Origin: G963677445 sp963678275
Lineage (GTDB): Bacteria > Bacteroidota > Ignavibacteria > Ignavibacteriales > Melioribacteraceae
Direction of reading: 5' to 3'
Assembly: GCA_963678275.1 (NCBI GenBank)
Contig: OY782765.1
Coordinates: 930,001-994,000, forward strand
DNA: 64,000 nt
Each line of letters opens with the position of its first letter. Position 1 is the first letter of the stretch. The notes under the pieces are model-generated. The model saw only the letters and a list, made by a program, of their open reading frames with translations. It had not been told where the DNA came from and ran no database searches. Positions 17,070 through 26,068 of the stretch are shown here, in pieces. A program made the position numbers and the translations under genes.

Positions 17070-20000
17070 CTAATTTTCTTTTCTTAGCAGCAGTTGAGTA
17101 TTGTCAGCTTTAATTCGCTGATTATAAAATTCTTTATACTCCTGGTAATCATCCGTGTCTATAAAGCTTTTTTTATTCCTGTATTTTTTTGTACAGGTTA
17201 TTTTATTCCCTTCCTCGGAAAAACTTAAACTGTACTCCATTACATCACAGTCGAGTTCAATATCCCCGGGCAGTTCAACAAGTGTGTATCCATCCGGCAG
17301 TATAAACTCAATTATCTCAGAATATTCCTGGTAATAGGGACGATAGTTGATTTTATATTTTCTTTCATCTCCCGAAAGATATGACCTTGCCGAAGCGGCG
17401 CTGCTCCAGGGAAGCTGTAATATTTTAAAGCCTCCCGCGTCATTAAGATAATCTTTAACAATAAAGTCGTAACTATATGTTAACTCATCACTTAGATTCT
17501 CAAGGTTATCAAAGGTTATATCCTTAATATCAAAATTACTGAAATCATCGGATAATGTTTCTTTTATTATTTTAAGCTGCTCTTCTTTATCCTTGAATCT
17601 GAAGCTTTCTCTCATTCCCGCGGTCACACCTCCAAATCTTTTGGCGTTCCTGCTTATACTAACTGAGTTATCAGGATTGATTACCATATTCGCTTTTCTT
17701 GTGATCGAGCGTCTGTCCATACTGCCTTTCTGCATATAAAAAGGCTCCTGTGCTCCTTCCCTTATCAATAGAGAAAAAGCGTCGAGATCAGGAAGAGGCA
17801 GAGTTCCGAACGGGTAGTTTTTTGCTGTCAGGTCCATATAAACAATTTCACCATCTATTTCAGCCGCGGCAATAGCGTGGTTAAAAGCGATAGAAGGAAG
17901 GGTGTTTATGTTCTGTCCTTCATCAAAGGTGTTTACCAGAACATACCATGATTTTATTCCGGCAACTCTCAGCATTGAAACCGCAAGTGTTGCCATATCC
18001 TTGCAGTCACCAATTTTATTTACTAAAACATTCCTCGCTTTTTGCGGAACAAAAGCGGACTGACGGAAAGGAACCATACTATACCTGATATTATCCGATA
18101 TATAATCATAGATAAGTTTTGCTTTTTCCCGTTCGCTTAAATCATCTTTGCCATCTATCAGCTCTCTGTATGTTTCTTCAATCTCATAAGTGGGTCTTGT
18201 TTTTGTTTCAGCAAGATCGAGGTACCAGTTGCTTATAAATGTCCAGTCTTCAATACTTGAGATATAAAGCATCTTACCAACATCACTGAGCAGGGGCATT
18301 TTTTCTTCCCAGTCGACATCTTTAACATCACTTAATTCCCAGGTATAGACATCTTTTTCGCCCAGTTTGTTTTTGACAGGTTCAGCGTTTTCCATATTCT
18401 GGGTTTTATAATTAAATTCCAGATCATCAGGCACAACAAGGGTGTATCTTACCTTGCTGATGGGATAAAAAAGGTTAAAATTAAATGAATCCCAAAAATG
18501 GGGAGCCAGCTTTCCCCGGTAATAATTTTTTATTCTGTACTTTATATATATAAAATCGTTTTCTTCAAGCGTTTTGAACACAAGATAACCGCCATCCTGA
18601 TCAGCTTCAACAATGGAACCATCCGCTTTTATAACTTCGGCTTTTTCAATAGTAAGACTTTGCGCGTAACCATTATGACCAATCCAGTATTCCTTAAAGC
18701 TGTCGATGCCGTTTTTATTCAATACTTTAATTAAAAGTTCTTCCGAGAATTCCGAAGCTCCTTTATCGTGCACAATATACTTATAATCATCAATCAAAAA
18801 TATCGCGCCCTGGTTTGGATAATCTTCATCAGAAGGAGAATTTTTAATGGCCGATTTTATATCATATTCAGGCAGCATTGAATATATAGTTGGCAAACCT
18901 TTTAATTCTCTCAGTTTTTCTCTCGAATCATAATTAGCGGGATAATACTTTAGTGAGGTTTCAAAAGCCTCTATCGCTTTTTCTTTCTCCCCTTTTTCTT
19001 TTAAAATATCCCCAAGCTGCTCATAGAGCTGGTTCTGTATGGGACAGATTTTTATAGCCTCTCTGGTATATTTTTCCGCCTTTTCATATTTTTGCTGTGT
19101 TGTAAGGACCTGACCAAGTTTTTGATAATATCCCGACGCCGCCGGATAATATTCGAGCCCTTTGAGGAAAGTCTCCTCCCATTTTTCAATATTTCCCGAC
19201 TGAAGATAAAAGTTCGCGAGAATGCCAATAACATTCTGTGTTGTGTTAGCGCTGTAATATTTGTCAAGCACTTCGGCCGCTGCGGCAGGGTCCATAGTTT
19301 TTCCATACTGAACCAGCGCGTAAAGATAAACAACCTCCCATACATAGGGATATTTGCTGTAACTTTCTTCAGCCAGCTTAATCATTTCCTCACGCTGGTT
19401 TTTCAAACCATATAAACTTAACTTAAATACATCAACATTCTTATAGTCCCCTACAACATTCTCATAAAGTCCCAATAATTTCTCTAATTCTTCAGTATCC
19501 TTTTTTTCTATCGCCTTGCCTATTTCATCCTCCAGGGCAAGGGGATGATTTTTATTCAGACGGGTCAGCTTTTTAAGGGTGCTGCCGGCCTCATCGTTTT
19601 TTTCACCCCTGGTATACGCTTCGGCAAGATTAGTGTAAATCAGAATGTTATCGGGCCATTTTTCAAGGGCTGTTTTAAGTATTTTTTCCGATTCAATCGC
19701 TTTGTCATTCTGAAGATATGCCGAAGCGAGAAAAATATAATTCTCAAGATTATCCGGTTCCGATTTTACCATGTTTTCAAAAAATTCTTCATACTCTATT
19801 TTTTTCTCTTTTACTTCAGCGCCCGGTTTTGATTCATAATCCTTTATTTCTTCACTGATTTTAAGATCATCAATAGCAAATCCTTTTTCATCAGTAATTC
19901 TCACCATAAAATTACACCGGTTAAGTTCACTATATCCCGTTTTGACCAGCAGCCTGTTCCATCCCTGCTGAAGTTCGGTTTCGGCAATATAGGTATCCAG

Positions 20001-20837
20001 ATCATTGTTGTTCTCATCAAAATATTCAATGATCAGTTCATCGTTCAGAAATGCTTTTAATGATCCGGATGTTCCGATACGAAGCTGAATTTTCCTCTTT
20101 TCAGGACTATAAACAAATGTATTGCCATAAAATATCGCGTCGTCATCGCTGAAATAAAGCTCAAAATCAATCCAATTGTCAATCCTTACTTTTTCAATAG
20201 TGAACCAGTGAACGGGGATATCATATTTCCCCTTATAAATTTCCTCCGGACTGAACTCATTTTCCGGGGGAAAATTTTTATCATATCCTGAGGCTGAGAT
20301 ATTTTCAAAGGGGCCGATAAGCTGCCAGTCTGTTATGGCTCCAAGCTTGTTGAAATATGTCTTCGCTGAATCAAGTTCCCCATGGTCCTGGTAGTGAACT
20401 CCGATTTTTTCGTCGAGTTTTGCCTGGTATCCCCCACTCTCCTTTTCTGAGAATGCCTGATTTTTAATGTATTTGAGATAATCATGATCTTTAATATTTC
20501 TGAGATCAAGTAATTTCCTTGTCAGTAGTGAAACCGCTACGTATGGTTTTTTATTTTCAATCCTTTCCAATCCCTTCTTATAATATTCCCATGAAAGCTC
20601 GCTGTTATATTTCAACTCATATAAAAAGGATAAACCAAAATAATTTCTGTAATTATCCGGATTATCATCAATCGCTTTCTTAAAGCTCTTTTCGATGGTA
20701 TCAAAATCGTTGCTTTTCCAGGATTCCCAGGGATCGGAATACTGGCCGGTAATGATAATTGCTGAAAATAATAAAATAATTGCTATCTGAAGTGATAAAA
20801 CTGTTCCTGTTTTTTTCTCTTTATCGGCTGAGTACAA
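17070..20837 (-). CDS. TPR - DUF3857 - transglutaminase-like exported protein
   Basis: A 1255-residue protein. After an N-terminal hydrophobic segment (about 15-33) come tetratricopeptide-type helices to about 660, with a beta-rich insert around 165-320; then a DUF3857 domain (about 665-830) and a transglutaminase-like domain whose catalytic set looks complete: Cys in KIGDCKDMATL (about 945), His in IAFNHAIAA (about 986) and Asp in YMDLTAK (about 1001). Bacteroidetes members of this family are periplasmic and of unknown substrate; peptide crosslinking or hydrolysis is possible. This one is unusually long because of the TPR front half. It is monocistronic, with a terminator 15 bases after the stop. 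Confidence 0.87.
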   Translation of the reverse strand: MYSADKEKKTGTVLSLQIAIILLFSAIIITGQYSDPWESWKSNDFDTIEKSFKKAIDDNPDNYRNYFGLSFLYELKYNSELSWEYYKKGLERIENKKPYVAVSLLTRKLLDLRNIKDHDYLKYIKNQAFSEKESGGYQAKLDEKIGVHYQDHGELDSAKTYFNKLGAITDWQLIGPFENISASGYDKNFPPENEFSPEEIYKGKYDIPVHWFTIEKVRIDNWIDFELYFSDDDAIFYGNTFVYSPEKRKIQLRIGTSGSLKAFLNDELIIEYFDENNNDLDTYIAETELQQGWNRLLVKTGYSELNRCNFMVRITDEKGFAIDDLKISEEIKDYESKPGAEVKEKKIEYEEFFENMVKSEPDNLENYIFLASAYLQNDKAIESEKILKTALEKWPDNILIYTNLAEAYTRGEKNDEAGSTLKKLTRLNKNHPLALEDEIGKAIEKKDTEELEKLLGLYENVVGDYKNVDVFKLSLYGLKNQREEMIKLAEESYSKYPYVWEVVYLYALVQYGKTMDPAAAAEVLDKYYSANTTQNVIGILANFYLQSGNIEKWEETFLKGLEYYPAASGYYQKLGQVLTTQQKYEKAEKYTREAIKICPIQNQLYEQLGDILKEKGEKEKAIEAFETSLKYYPANYDSREKLRELKGLPTIYSMLPEYDIKSAIKNSPSDEDYPNQGAIFLIDDYKYIVHDKGASEFSEELLIKVLNKNGIDSFKEYWIGHNGYAQSLTIEKAEVIKADGSIVEADQDGGYLVFKTLEENDFIYIKYRIKNYYRGKLAPHFWDSFNFNLFYPISKVRYTLVVPDDLEFNYKTQNMENAEPVKNKLGEKDVYTWELSDVKDVDWEEKMPLLSDVGKMLYISSIEDWTFISNWYLDLAETKTRPTYEIEETYRELIDGKDDLSEREKAKLIYDYISDNIRYSMVPFRQSAFVPQKARNVLVNKIGDCKDMATLAVSMLRVAGIKSWYVLVNTFDEGQNINTLPSIAFNHAIAAAEIDGEIVYMDLTAKNYPFGTLPLPDLDAFSLLIREGAQEPFYMQKGSMDRRSITRKANMVINPDNSVSISRNAKRFGGVTAGMRESFRFKDKEEQLKIIKETLSDDFSNFDIKDITFDNLENLSDELTYSYDFIVKDYLNDAGGFKILQLPWSSAASARSYLSGDERKYKINYRPYYQEYSEIIEFILPDGYTLVELPGDIELDCDVMEYSLSFSEEGNKITCTKKYRNKKSFIDTDDYQEYKEFYNQRIKADNTQLLLRKEN

Positions 20838-20974
20838 TGATACCCCCCTATGGTTTGATTAATTATTACATTTTAATATCAAAGATATTATAAAACCGAT
20901 ATACCGGTCAAGTTTCATTTTTCTGAAAGAAAAATATTGTGGAAATAATCAAACCATCTTTTTGCAGCCGGGAG

Positions 20975-21050
20975 CCGGGTAGAAGCTGCATTTCGGGATA
21001 AAACTATTGAATTCAAACGCAACTGTTTATCATCGAAATGCAGTTCCCGG
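20975..21050. repeat. Long imperfect inverted repeat downstream of the FISUMP gene
   Basis: Arms 20975-21003 and 21025-21050 share CCGGG, CTGCATTTCG and GATAAA-C complements, with small internal loops and a 21-nt apex. It sits just after the stop of the minus-strand FISUMP gene and could end its transcript, although no U tract follows. Confidence 0.5.
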
Positions 21051-21063
21051 ATTATTAATTTTA

Positions 21064-21951
21064 TCAATCCTTTATACATCTTACTGAATAGGACAGCGTT
21101 TTATACCATTTAATTTTAAGAACACTTGCCGCGTCATTCTGGCACACGATATATTCAGCGAATGAACCCCCGTTATCGGAAGACCAGATTACCGCCGCCT
21201 GTTTTTCAAACTGGTATCTGCTTCCCTCTTTTTCACCCGCGCCGAGAGCCGAGAACCCGCTGGAATTTGTCGCGCCGGTATTTGGTGAATTCCAGTATTC
21301 TGTGCCTGTTACTTTCATTTTGCCTCCCGCCACATTATCACCCCCGAGTAAGTCGATCAGTTCCTGCCATTCATCCATCGTAGGTATATGCCATCCATCG
21401 GGTGAAATTCCCTGCGCTCCCGGTGTTGTTGATCCATCCATCGCGCTGTTCCAGGTATATAACAAACCATATTTATCCCTGTTCTCTTCTTTATCAGCGT
21501 AAATACAATATTCAACATCCTCCCCTGAGCTGTTTTTTGTTACCTTAAGATTTTCTGCCATCCATATCTGGTTGCCGATTCTGATAGTCTTATAGCTGTT
21601 GCCATCAATATCGGTCAATTTTCCGGTGTCAGGTTCTGTTACGGTAATTGTTTCCTCTAAAAACCGGTCTTCCGAATCGGTGACTTCAACTGTATATTCA
21701 CCGGCTATTATATTGCTCAGGTCTTTTGTAGTTTCACCGTTTGACCAGTTATAGGAATATGGACTTACTCCCCCCGCGACATCAATAACAATGGCTCCAT
21801 CCGATTCACCCAATAATGATACATTTGTGACTTCGAAATTTAATGATAGGTCCTCTACAATCTGAGGACCTGTACTCTCATCTTCATCACACGCACTAAA
21901 TGATATTAACATCATTGGGATTACAATAAGCTTTTTAACAAATTCAAACAT
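21064..21951 (-). CDS. FISUMP-domain lipoprotein with SprB-type repeat
   Basis: A 295-residue predicted lipoprotein (lipobox SFSAC, Cys21). Residues about 38-108 form a SprB-type beta repeat (SDGAIVIDVAGGVSPYSYNW, TTKDLSNIIAGEYTVEVTD), common in gliding adhesins and surface proteins of Bacteroidetes. The C-terminal 180 residues are a Fibrobacter succinogenes major paralogous domain (FISUMP): IGNQIWMAENLKVTK, YGLLYTWNSAM, GWHIPTMDEWQELID and the final SVRCIKD. Such proteins are surface-exposed and their function is not defined. It is divergent from the LytS-type kinase gene. Confidence 0.9.
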   Translation of the reverse strand: MFEFVKKLIVIPMMLISFSACDEDESTGPQIVEDLSLNFEVTNVSLLGESDGAIVIDVAGGVSPYSYNWSNGETTKDLSNIIAGEYTVEVTDSEDRFLEETITVTEPDTGKLTDIDGNSYKTIRIGNQIWMAENLKVTKNSSGEDVEYCIYADKEENRDKYGLLYTWNSAMDGSTTPGAQGISPDGWHIPTMDEWQELIDLLGGDNVAGGKMKVTGTEYWNSPNTGATNSSGFSALGAGEKEGSRYQFEKQAAVIWSSDNGGSFAEYIVCQNDAASVLKIKWYKTLSYSVRCIKD

Positions 21952-22176
21952 TTTATTATCCTTCGATTATTTTTTTTGACAGCGGAAATTTATTTATATC
22001 GCTTTCCCCTAAGGGGAAAAGTAGACAATCGGTATATAGATATCCCTTTTTTAGCTCATTCTGTCTATAAATAATTTCAAGGACAAATTTCGGCCAAACA
22101 AAGACAAAATCTGTTTATTCATCTACTAACTTATTTGTTTCTTTATTATTACCTTGAAATTTACTTTTTTTGTAAA

Positions 22177-23253
22177 ATGAAAAATCAATCGGCGATCAAA
22201 ATATTATTCAGTAAAAGAATTTCACGGCATATAGTTTTCTGGTTTCTCTACCTGCTGGTGAGCACGCTAATATATGGCCAGCCGGAAAAAAATTTCCTTC
22301 AGCAATTTAAATGGCACCTTTTTTATATGCCGGTCGTGATGGGAGCCGTTTATTTTACTATATATTATCTTCTTCCCGAATTCCTGCTTAAAAAAAAATA
22401 TATTCAGTTCATTATCTATCTCGCTTTAAGTTCTTTATTTTTTTCATTCCTCCAGAGAGCGAATGTTTATTTTATTGTCATTCCTTTTTTTAACCAGTCC
22501 GGTGATTTTTATTACCCCCTTTTTTCTTTTGATGTACTCTTCCGCATAATAAAAATTTACAGCGTTGTAACTATAGCGATTGCGGCGAAGCTGGTTTATA
22601 TCTGGTATCTTAATCAGCAGATACGTGAAGAGCTGGAAAGGGAAAAGCTGAAATCGGAACTAAAAGCGTTAAAAAATCAGATTCATCCCCATTTTCTTTT
22701 TAACACACTGAATAACCTTTATGTGCTCACAAAGAAAAAGTCCGATATGGCTCCCGGACTGCTCCTTAAACTTTCTGATATTCTGAGGTATATGATTTAT
22801 GAGCTCAAGTCAGACTTTGTTCCTGTGGAAAATGAACTCAAACTGCTTGAGAATTATATGGCGCTGGAAAGAATTCGGTATGGAGAAGACGCCGAGATTA
22901 TTTTCCACGTTGAAGGATCTTTTTCCGGGTTCAGAATAGCGCCAATGTTATTGCTCCCTTTTGTGGAAAATGCCTTTAAACATGGATTCGGAAGTAAAAT
23001 TGACGACAGGAAAATAGATATCCGGCTTTTATTTATTGAGGAAAATCTTAATTTCATAGTTAAGAACAATAAAGATCATGTCGATAATAAAGGAATTAAT
23101 CCCGGGGGTGAAGGATTAAAAAATGTAAAAAAGAGACTCGATATTCTTTATAAAAATAATTATTCACTAAAAATTTCAAATACTGACGAAGAGTATGAAA
23201 TTGAACTCAGGTTAATAAATGCGCCCGTTGAAGATAAAATGTATAATAGTTGA
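22177..23253 (+). CDS. LytS/YpdA-type sensor histidine kinase
   Basis: About 358 residues starting at ATG 22177; an upstream TTG frame start at 22135 only adds a poorly supported hydrophobic tail. Four transmembrane helices occupy the N-terminal 145 residues without a recognisable ligand domain. The phosphorylation motif is NQIHPHFLFNTLNNL (His_kinase family PF06580), followed by an ATPase domain with LLLPFVENAFKHG and GGEGLKNVKKRLD. It overlaps the response regulator gene by 35 bases, so the two are translationally coupled. The signal is unknown; in Bacteroidetes this class often responds to envelope or growth cues. Confidence 0.93.
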   Translation: MKNQSAIKILFSKRISRHIVFWFLYLLVSTLIYGQPEKNFLQQFKWHLFYMPVVMGAVYFTIYYLLPEFLLKKKYIQFIIYLALSSLFFSFLQRANVYFIVIPFFNQSGDFYYPLFSFDVLFRIIKIYSVVTIAIAAKLVYIWYLNQQIREELEREKLKSELKALKNQIHPHFLFNTLNNLYVLTKKKSDMAPGLLLKLSDILRYMIYELKSDFVPVENELKLLENYMALERIRYGEDAEIIFHVEGSFSGFRIAPMLLLPFVENAFKHGFGSKIDDRKIDIRLLFIEENLNFIVKNNKDHVDNKGINPGGEGLKNVKKRLDILYKNNYSLKISNTDEEYEIELRLINAPVEDKMYNS

Positions 23254-23950
23254 TGATGAACCTCTGGCAATAGAGGCAATTGAAATGCATCTTTCGGAAT
23301 ATGAGGATGTCGACATTATCGCCCGCTGTAAAAATGCGCCCGAAGCTTTTACAGTCTTAAAAGAAAAAGAAGTTGATCTTATGTTTCTTGACATCAATAT
23401 GCCAAAACTCACCGGACTCGATTTCCTCTCCGCTCTAAAGCAGCCCCCTGAAGTAATCATTACTACAGCCTATAATGAGTATGCCCTTAAAGGATATGAA
23501 CTTGATGTTGTCGATTATCTTTTAAAGCCTGTTTCATTCGAAAGGTTTATGATGGCGATGGATAAATTTTACCGCAGGAAAAAAATCAGCGGCAATAACG
23601 CTGAAACCATCGTTAAGCCTGAAAATGAATATATATTTATTCGGGCGAACAGGGAAAATGTAAAAATCCGGCTCTCTTCCATTTTATATCTTGAAAATAT
23701 TAAAGATTATGTCAAGGTAGTCACCACCGGGAATCGTTTTCTCACAAAAAATAATCTCGGAAGTTTTGAGAAAATTCTTCCTGAAAAAAAATTTGTTAGG
23801 GTGCACAGGTCATTTATTGCCGGCATTGACGCTATTACCTCCTTTTCCGCCGACACTATAAAAATCGGCCAGACTGAAATACCCGTTTCCAGAGGGTACA
23901 GGGAAAGTGTTATATCAAGACTTCATCTTGAAACAAAACTTATAAAATAA
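23219..23950 (+). CDS. LytTR-family response regulator
   Basis: A 243-residue regulator with an N-terminal receiver domain (acidic pair Asp12/Asp13, phospho-acceptor Asp58 in FLDINMP, Lys103 in LLKPV) and a C-terminal LytTR DNA-binding domain (about 140-240: EYIFIRANRENVKI, ILYLENIKDYVKV, FVRVHRSFIAGI). It is the cognate partner of the overlapping histidine kinase. The target promoter cannot be identified here; the next gene downstream is on the opposite strand and 650 bases away. Confidence 0.95.
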   Translation: MRPLKIKCIIVDDEPLAIEAIEMHLSEYEDVDIIARCKNAPEAFTVLKEKEVDLMFLDINMPKLTGLDFLSALKQPPEVIITTAYNEYALKGYELDVVDYLLKPVSFERFMMAMDKFYRRKKISGNNAETIVKPENEYIFIRANRENVKIRLSSILYLENIKDYVKVVTTGNRFLTKNNLGSFEKILPEKKFVRVHRSFIAGIDAITSFSADTIKIGQTEIPVSRGYRESVISRLHLETKLIK

Positions 23951-23993
23951 TCTGGCAAAGCCAAAAGAAATTGTTGTAGAAACCATCTCGACC

Positions 23994-24166
23994 ATAATCT
24001 TAATCATAGACTGGCAAACCAGAAACAATGAACCTGTCCGGTAGCTGAGCGGAGTCGAAGCTACCGCCGCTGGTTTCGACTCCGCTCAACCTCCGGCTGT
24101 GTTTAAAAAATTTTTGCCATTTTCCGTAGAATTTTACTTCTAATGGAATAATCTGACTTAGTCAGA
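23994..24166 (+). repeat. Degenerate members of the TCTGGC...GCGTAGAATTT repeat family
   Basis: ATAATCTTAATCATAGACTGG matches the head of the first array unit at 443-463; TTTCCGTAGAATTTTACTTC (24121) matches the tail; a new unit opens at 24149 with TCTGAC-TTA-GTCAGA (24152-24166), a palindrome kept by paired base changes. With the entries below this accounts for most of the 23951-24606 gap; no gene was seen there. Confidence 0.65.
24046..24088. repeat. 14-bp inverted repeat TGAGCGGAGTCGAA
   Basis: TGAGCGGAGTCGAA (24046-24059) and its exact complement TTCGACTCCGCTCA (24075-24088) with a 15-nt spacer. This motif is a common dispersed repeat in Bacteroidetes-type genomes. No U tract follows. 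Confidence 0.7.
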
Positions 24167-24360
24167 AGTGAATAGTGGTTAGTAAAGAGTGAAGAATTAA
24201 AACAATTCTCAGATTTATTAAAGAACTCGATTTCGATGGCGACTTCGATTTGGATTTCTATGGCTGACATATATCCGGTCAATCTTTTTAATCACCCCAT
24301 TTCTCTTCTGAGTTTTTTACCCGATCATTAGATATTTCCTTAGAACATATCACTCGTTTG

Positions 24361-24430
24361 AATAAGGTTAATAAGGTTTAGTTTAGTCGGGTAGTTTCCT
24401 ATGCTACTAAGGTTAAAAAAATAAAGAATT
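24361..24430 (+). repeat. Intergenic repeat B, copy 2
   Basis: AATAAGGTTAATAAGGTTTA, a GTAG...CTAC stem (24391-24407) and AAGGTTAAAAAAATAAAG; the inverted counterpart is 4147-4212. Confidence 0.65.
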
Positions 24431-24524
24431 AGGTTTCTTTGAGTTTTTTGTGGTATTTTGTGTTTTTGTGATTTTGTGGCCTGTCCTTAGCAATTTTTTT
24501 ACTCTTGAAGTTGCTTTATAATTT

Positions 24525-24600
24525 AAATTATTAATTATTCATTATTAATTATTAATTGTTCATTAAAATTTCTTGCCTTTTTGCGTAGAATTTAAGTTAT
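24525..24600 (+). repeat. Intergenic repeat A, copy 2 (empty site for the 98-bp element)
   Basis: An AATTATTAATTATTCATTAT run followed by TTTTTGCGTAGAATTTAAG; inverted counterpart of 3865-3930. ATTCAT at 24537-24542 corresponds to the single ATGAAT target. Confidence 0.65.
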
Positions 24601-24606
24601 AGAATC

Positions 24607-25608
24607 TCATCTTTCCTTTGTTACACTGATATTGTATACTGTGTTATCAGGCAGCCACTTATCAAGATTTTGTTTCGTTAATTGCGCAAAGACCTTTTTC
24701 CGTATTTCATAAGGAATTTTGATAGTGACCAAATCACCTTCGGCGCAATTATTAAAAAATGGTCGGGCAGATTCCACAATGCCATTTATTATTTCTAATC
24801 CCCGCAGATCAATTGTCACCATATTTCTCGATGGCAATTCTTTGAAGAGAAATTTAACTTTTCCATTATTTATCTCAATTACATAAAAGCCCTTCTGTTC
24901 CTCCCTTTCGGCGAAAGAAGTCCTTTCTATCGCTCCCGGGTAAACTACATGAACAGCGGATGCGTTTTCTTCATGCGGGCTTTCCAGAATTTGCGCGCGG
25001 TGAATATGCCCCGCGAGAGCCGCGTTAAATTGTGCCGGAATATCGGTGATTTTTATTACCTCCTCACCGTATCGAAAGGTATAGTTCTGCACTCCGACTT
25101 TTGCTCCTTCAACCGCCTGATGAAAACATAAAAACCTGAAATCGGCGGTATGATTTCTCCAGCCTGTTTTTTCGAGAAAACCGGGAAATTCACTCCTGAT
25201 ATCTCCCCGGTAAAAAGGGAAACCTGAAAAACTCAGTTTGCTTTTGTTTATGAAAAAATTATATGTCCGGGGATAATCAAATCTTAATAGATTCGGGTGT
25301 GTATCAAAAAGAGTCGCCGGAAGAAAAGACCTTTCATGATTGCCCGGAACAATTAAAACCGGTATCCCTGATGCGGCAATATTGAGCAGCGGCCTGTAAG
25401 CCCTATCGATTATATCCGGAGGAGGGTTAGACCTGTTGAAGAGATCTCCCCCATGAATTACCATATCCGCCTTTTGTTCTTCCGCAAAACTCAGGATATA
25501 GTTGTAATTAGTAAAAAAATCCTCCACTCTCTCATCGCCTTGGTTACCGGACTTTTGAGTTAATCCGATACCAAGATGTGAATCTGAGAAGAATATTATT
25601 TTAATCAA
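24607..25608 (-). CDS. SbcD-like metallophosphoesterase
   Basis: A 333-residue calcineurin-like phosphoesterase with all metal motifs in order: FSDSHLG (Asp8, His10), GGDLFNR, VPGNHE and AGHIHRA with a later HVVYPGAIER. Its nearest recognisable family is the SbcD/Mre11 type DNA repair nuclease, but it is shorter than typical SbcD, and no SbcC/Rad50 ATPase lies beside it. The ORF overlaps the thiamine-binding-type gene by 8 bases, so the two are one transcript. It may be a stand-alone phosphoesterase rather than the repair nuclease. Alternative: a partner SbcC at another locus. Confidence 0.85.
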   Translation of the reverse strand: MIKIIFFSDSHLGIGLTQKSGNQGDERVEDFFTNYNYILSFAEEQKADMVIHGGDLFNRSNPPPDIIDRAYRPLLNIAASGIPVLIVPGNHERSFLPATLFDTHPNLLRFDYPRTYNFFINKSKLSFSGFPFYRGDIRSEFPGFLEKTGWRNHTADFRFLCFHQAVEGAKVGVQNYTFRYGEEVIKITDIPAQFNAALAGHIHRAQILESPHEENASAVHVVYPGAIERTSFAEREEQKGFYVIEINNGKVKFLFKELPSRNMVTIDLRGLEIINGIVESARPFFNNCAEGDLVTIKIPYEIRKKVFAQLTKQNLDKWLPDNTVYNISVTKER

Positions 25609-25909
25609 TTTTTCCCGTTTTTTTATTTACGCTCTCAATTTTATCCTGCATAGTCTGCTCCCTGTCTGTCCGTGTGCCCAATTTGATCACACTTGAAATT
25701 CTCGGGGCCCCCATTTCGTGAATCCTTTTATGGCATTCTTTCACCACATTAAATACTTCATCCCACTCTCCTTCAATGTTGGTTCCATAGGAATGAAGAA
25801 TATATTTCAGTCCCGCTTTATCAATAATTTTCTGGCATTCAGCGATATATTTTGAGACCGATACACCCACTCCAATGGGAACAAGAGTAAAATCTATAAG
25901 CGCCTTCAT
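25601..25909 (-). CDS. MTH1187/YkoF-type thiamine-binding family protein (UPF0045)
   Basis: A 102-residue protein matching the thiamine-binding/UPF0045 family: IDFTLVPIGVGVSVSKYIAE near the start, ILHSYGTNIEGEWDEV in the middle and MGAPRISSVIKLGTRTD near the end. These are small ferredoxin-fold proteins that bind thiamine or related pyrimidines in some members. AAGGAG sits seven bases upstream of the ATG. It is the first gene of a two-gene unit with the phosphoesterase; the pairing has no obvious functional logic. Confidence 0.9.
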   Translation of the reverse strand: MKALIDFTLVPIGVGVSVSKYIAECQKIIDKAGLKYILHSYGTNIEGEWDEVFNVVKECHKRIHEMGAPRISSVIKLGTRTDREQTMQDKIESVNKKTGKID

Positions 25910-26068
25910 AAAATCTCCTTTTCTTTAACAAAAAATTAATACTAATAATGATTTTTTATTCAATTATGACCTAAAAATCGGATTGAAATATACGATAATA
26001 TTGAATTGATGACAATTTTGTTAGATGGCCGCTAAATAATTGTAATTAATAAGCCGGAGTATCATTTT

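Noticed and set aside
24046..24088. Terminator of the LytTR gene
   Set aside because: Nearly 100 bases past the stop and lacking a T run; recorded as a dispersed repeat.
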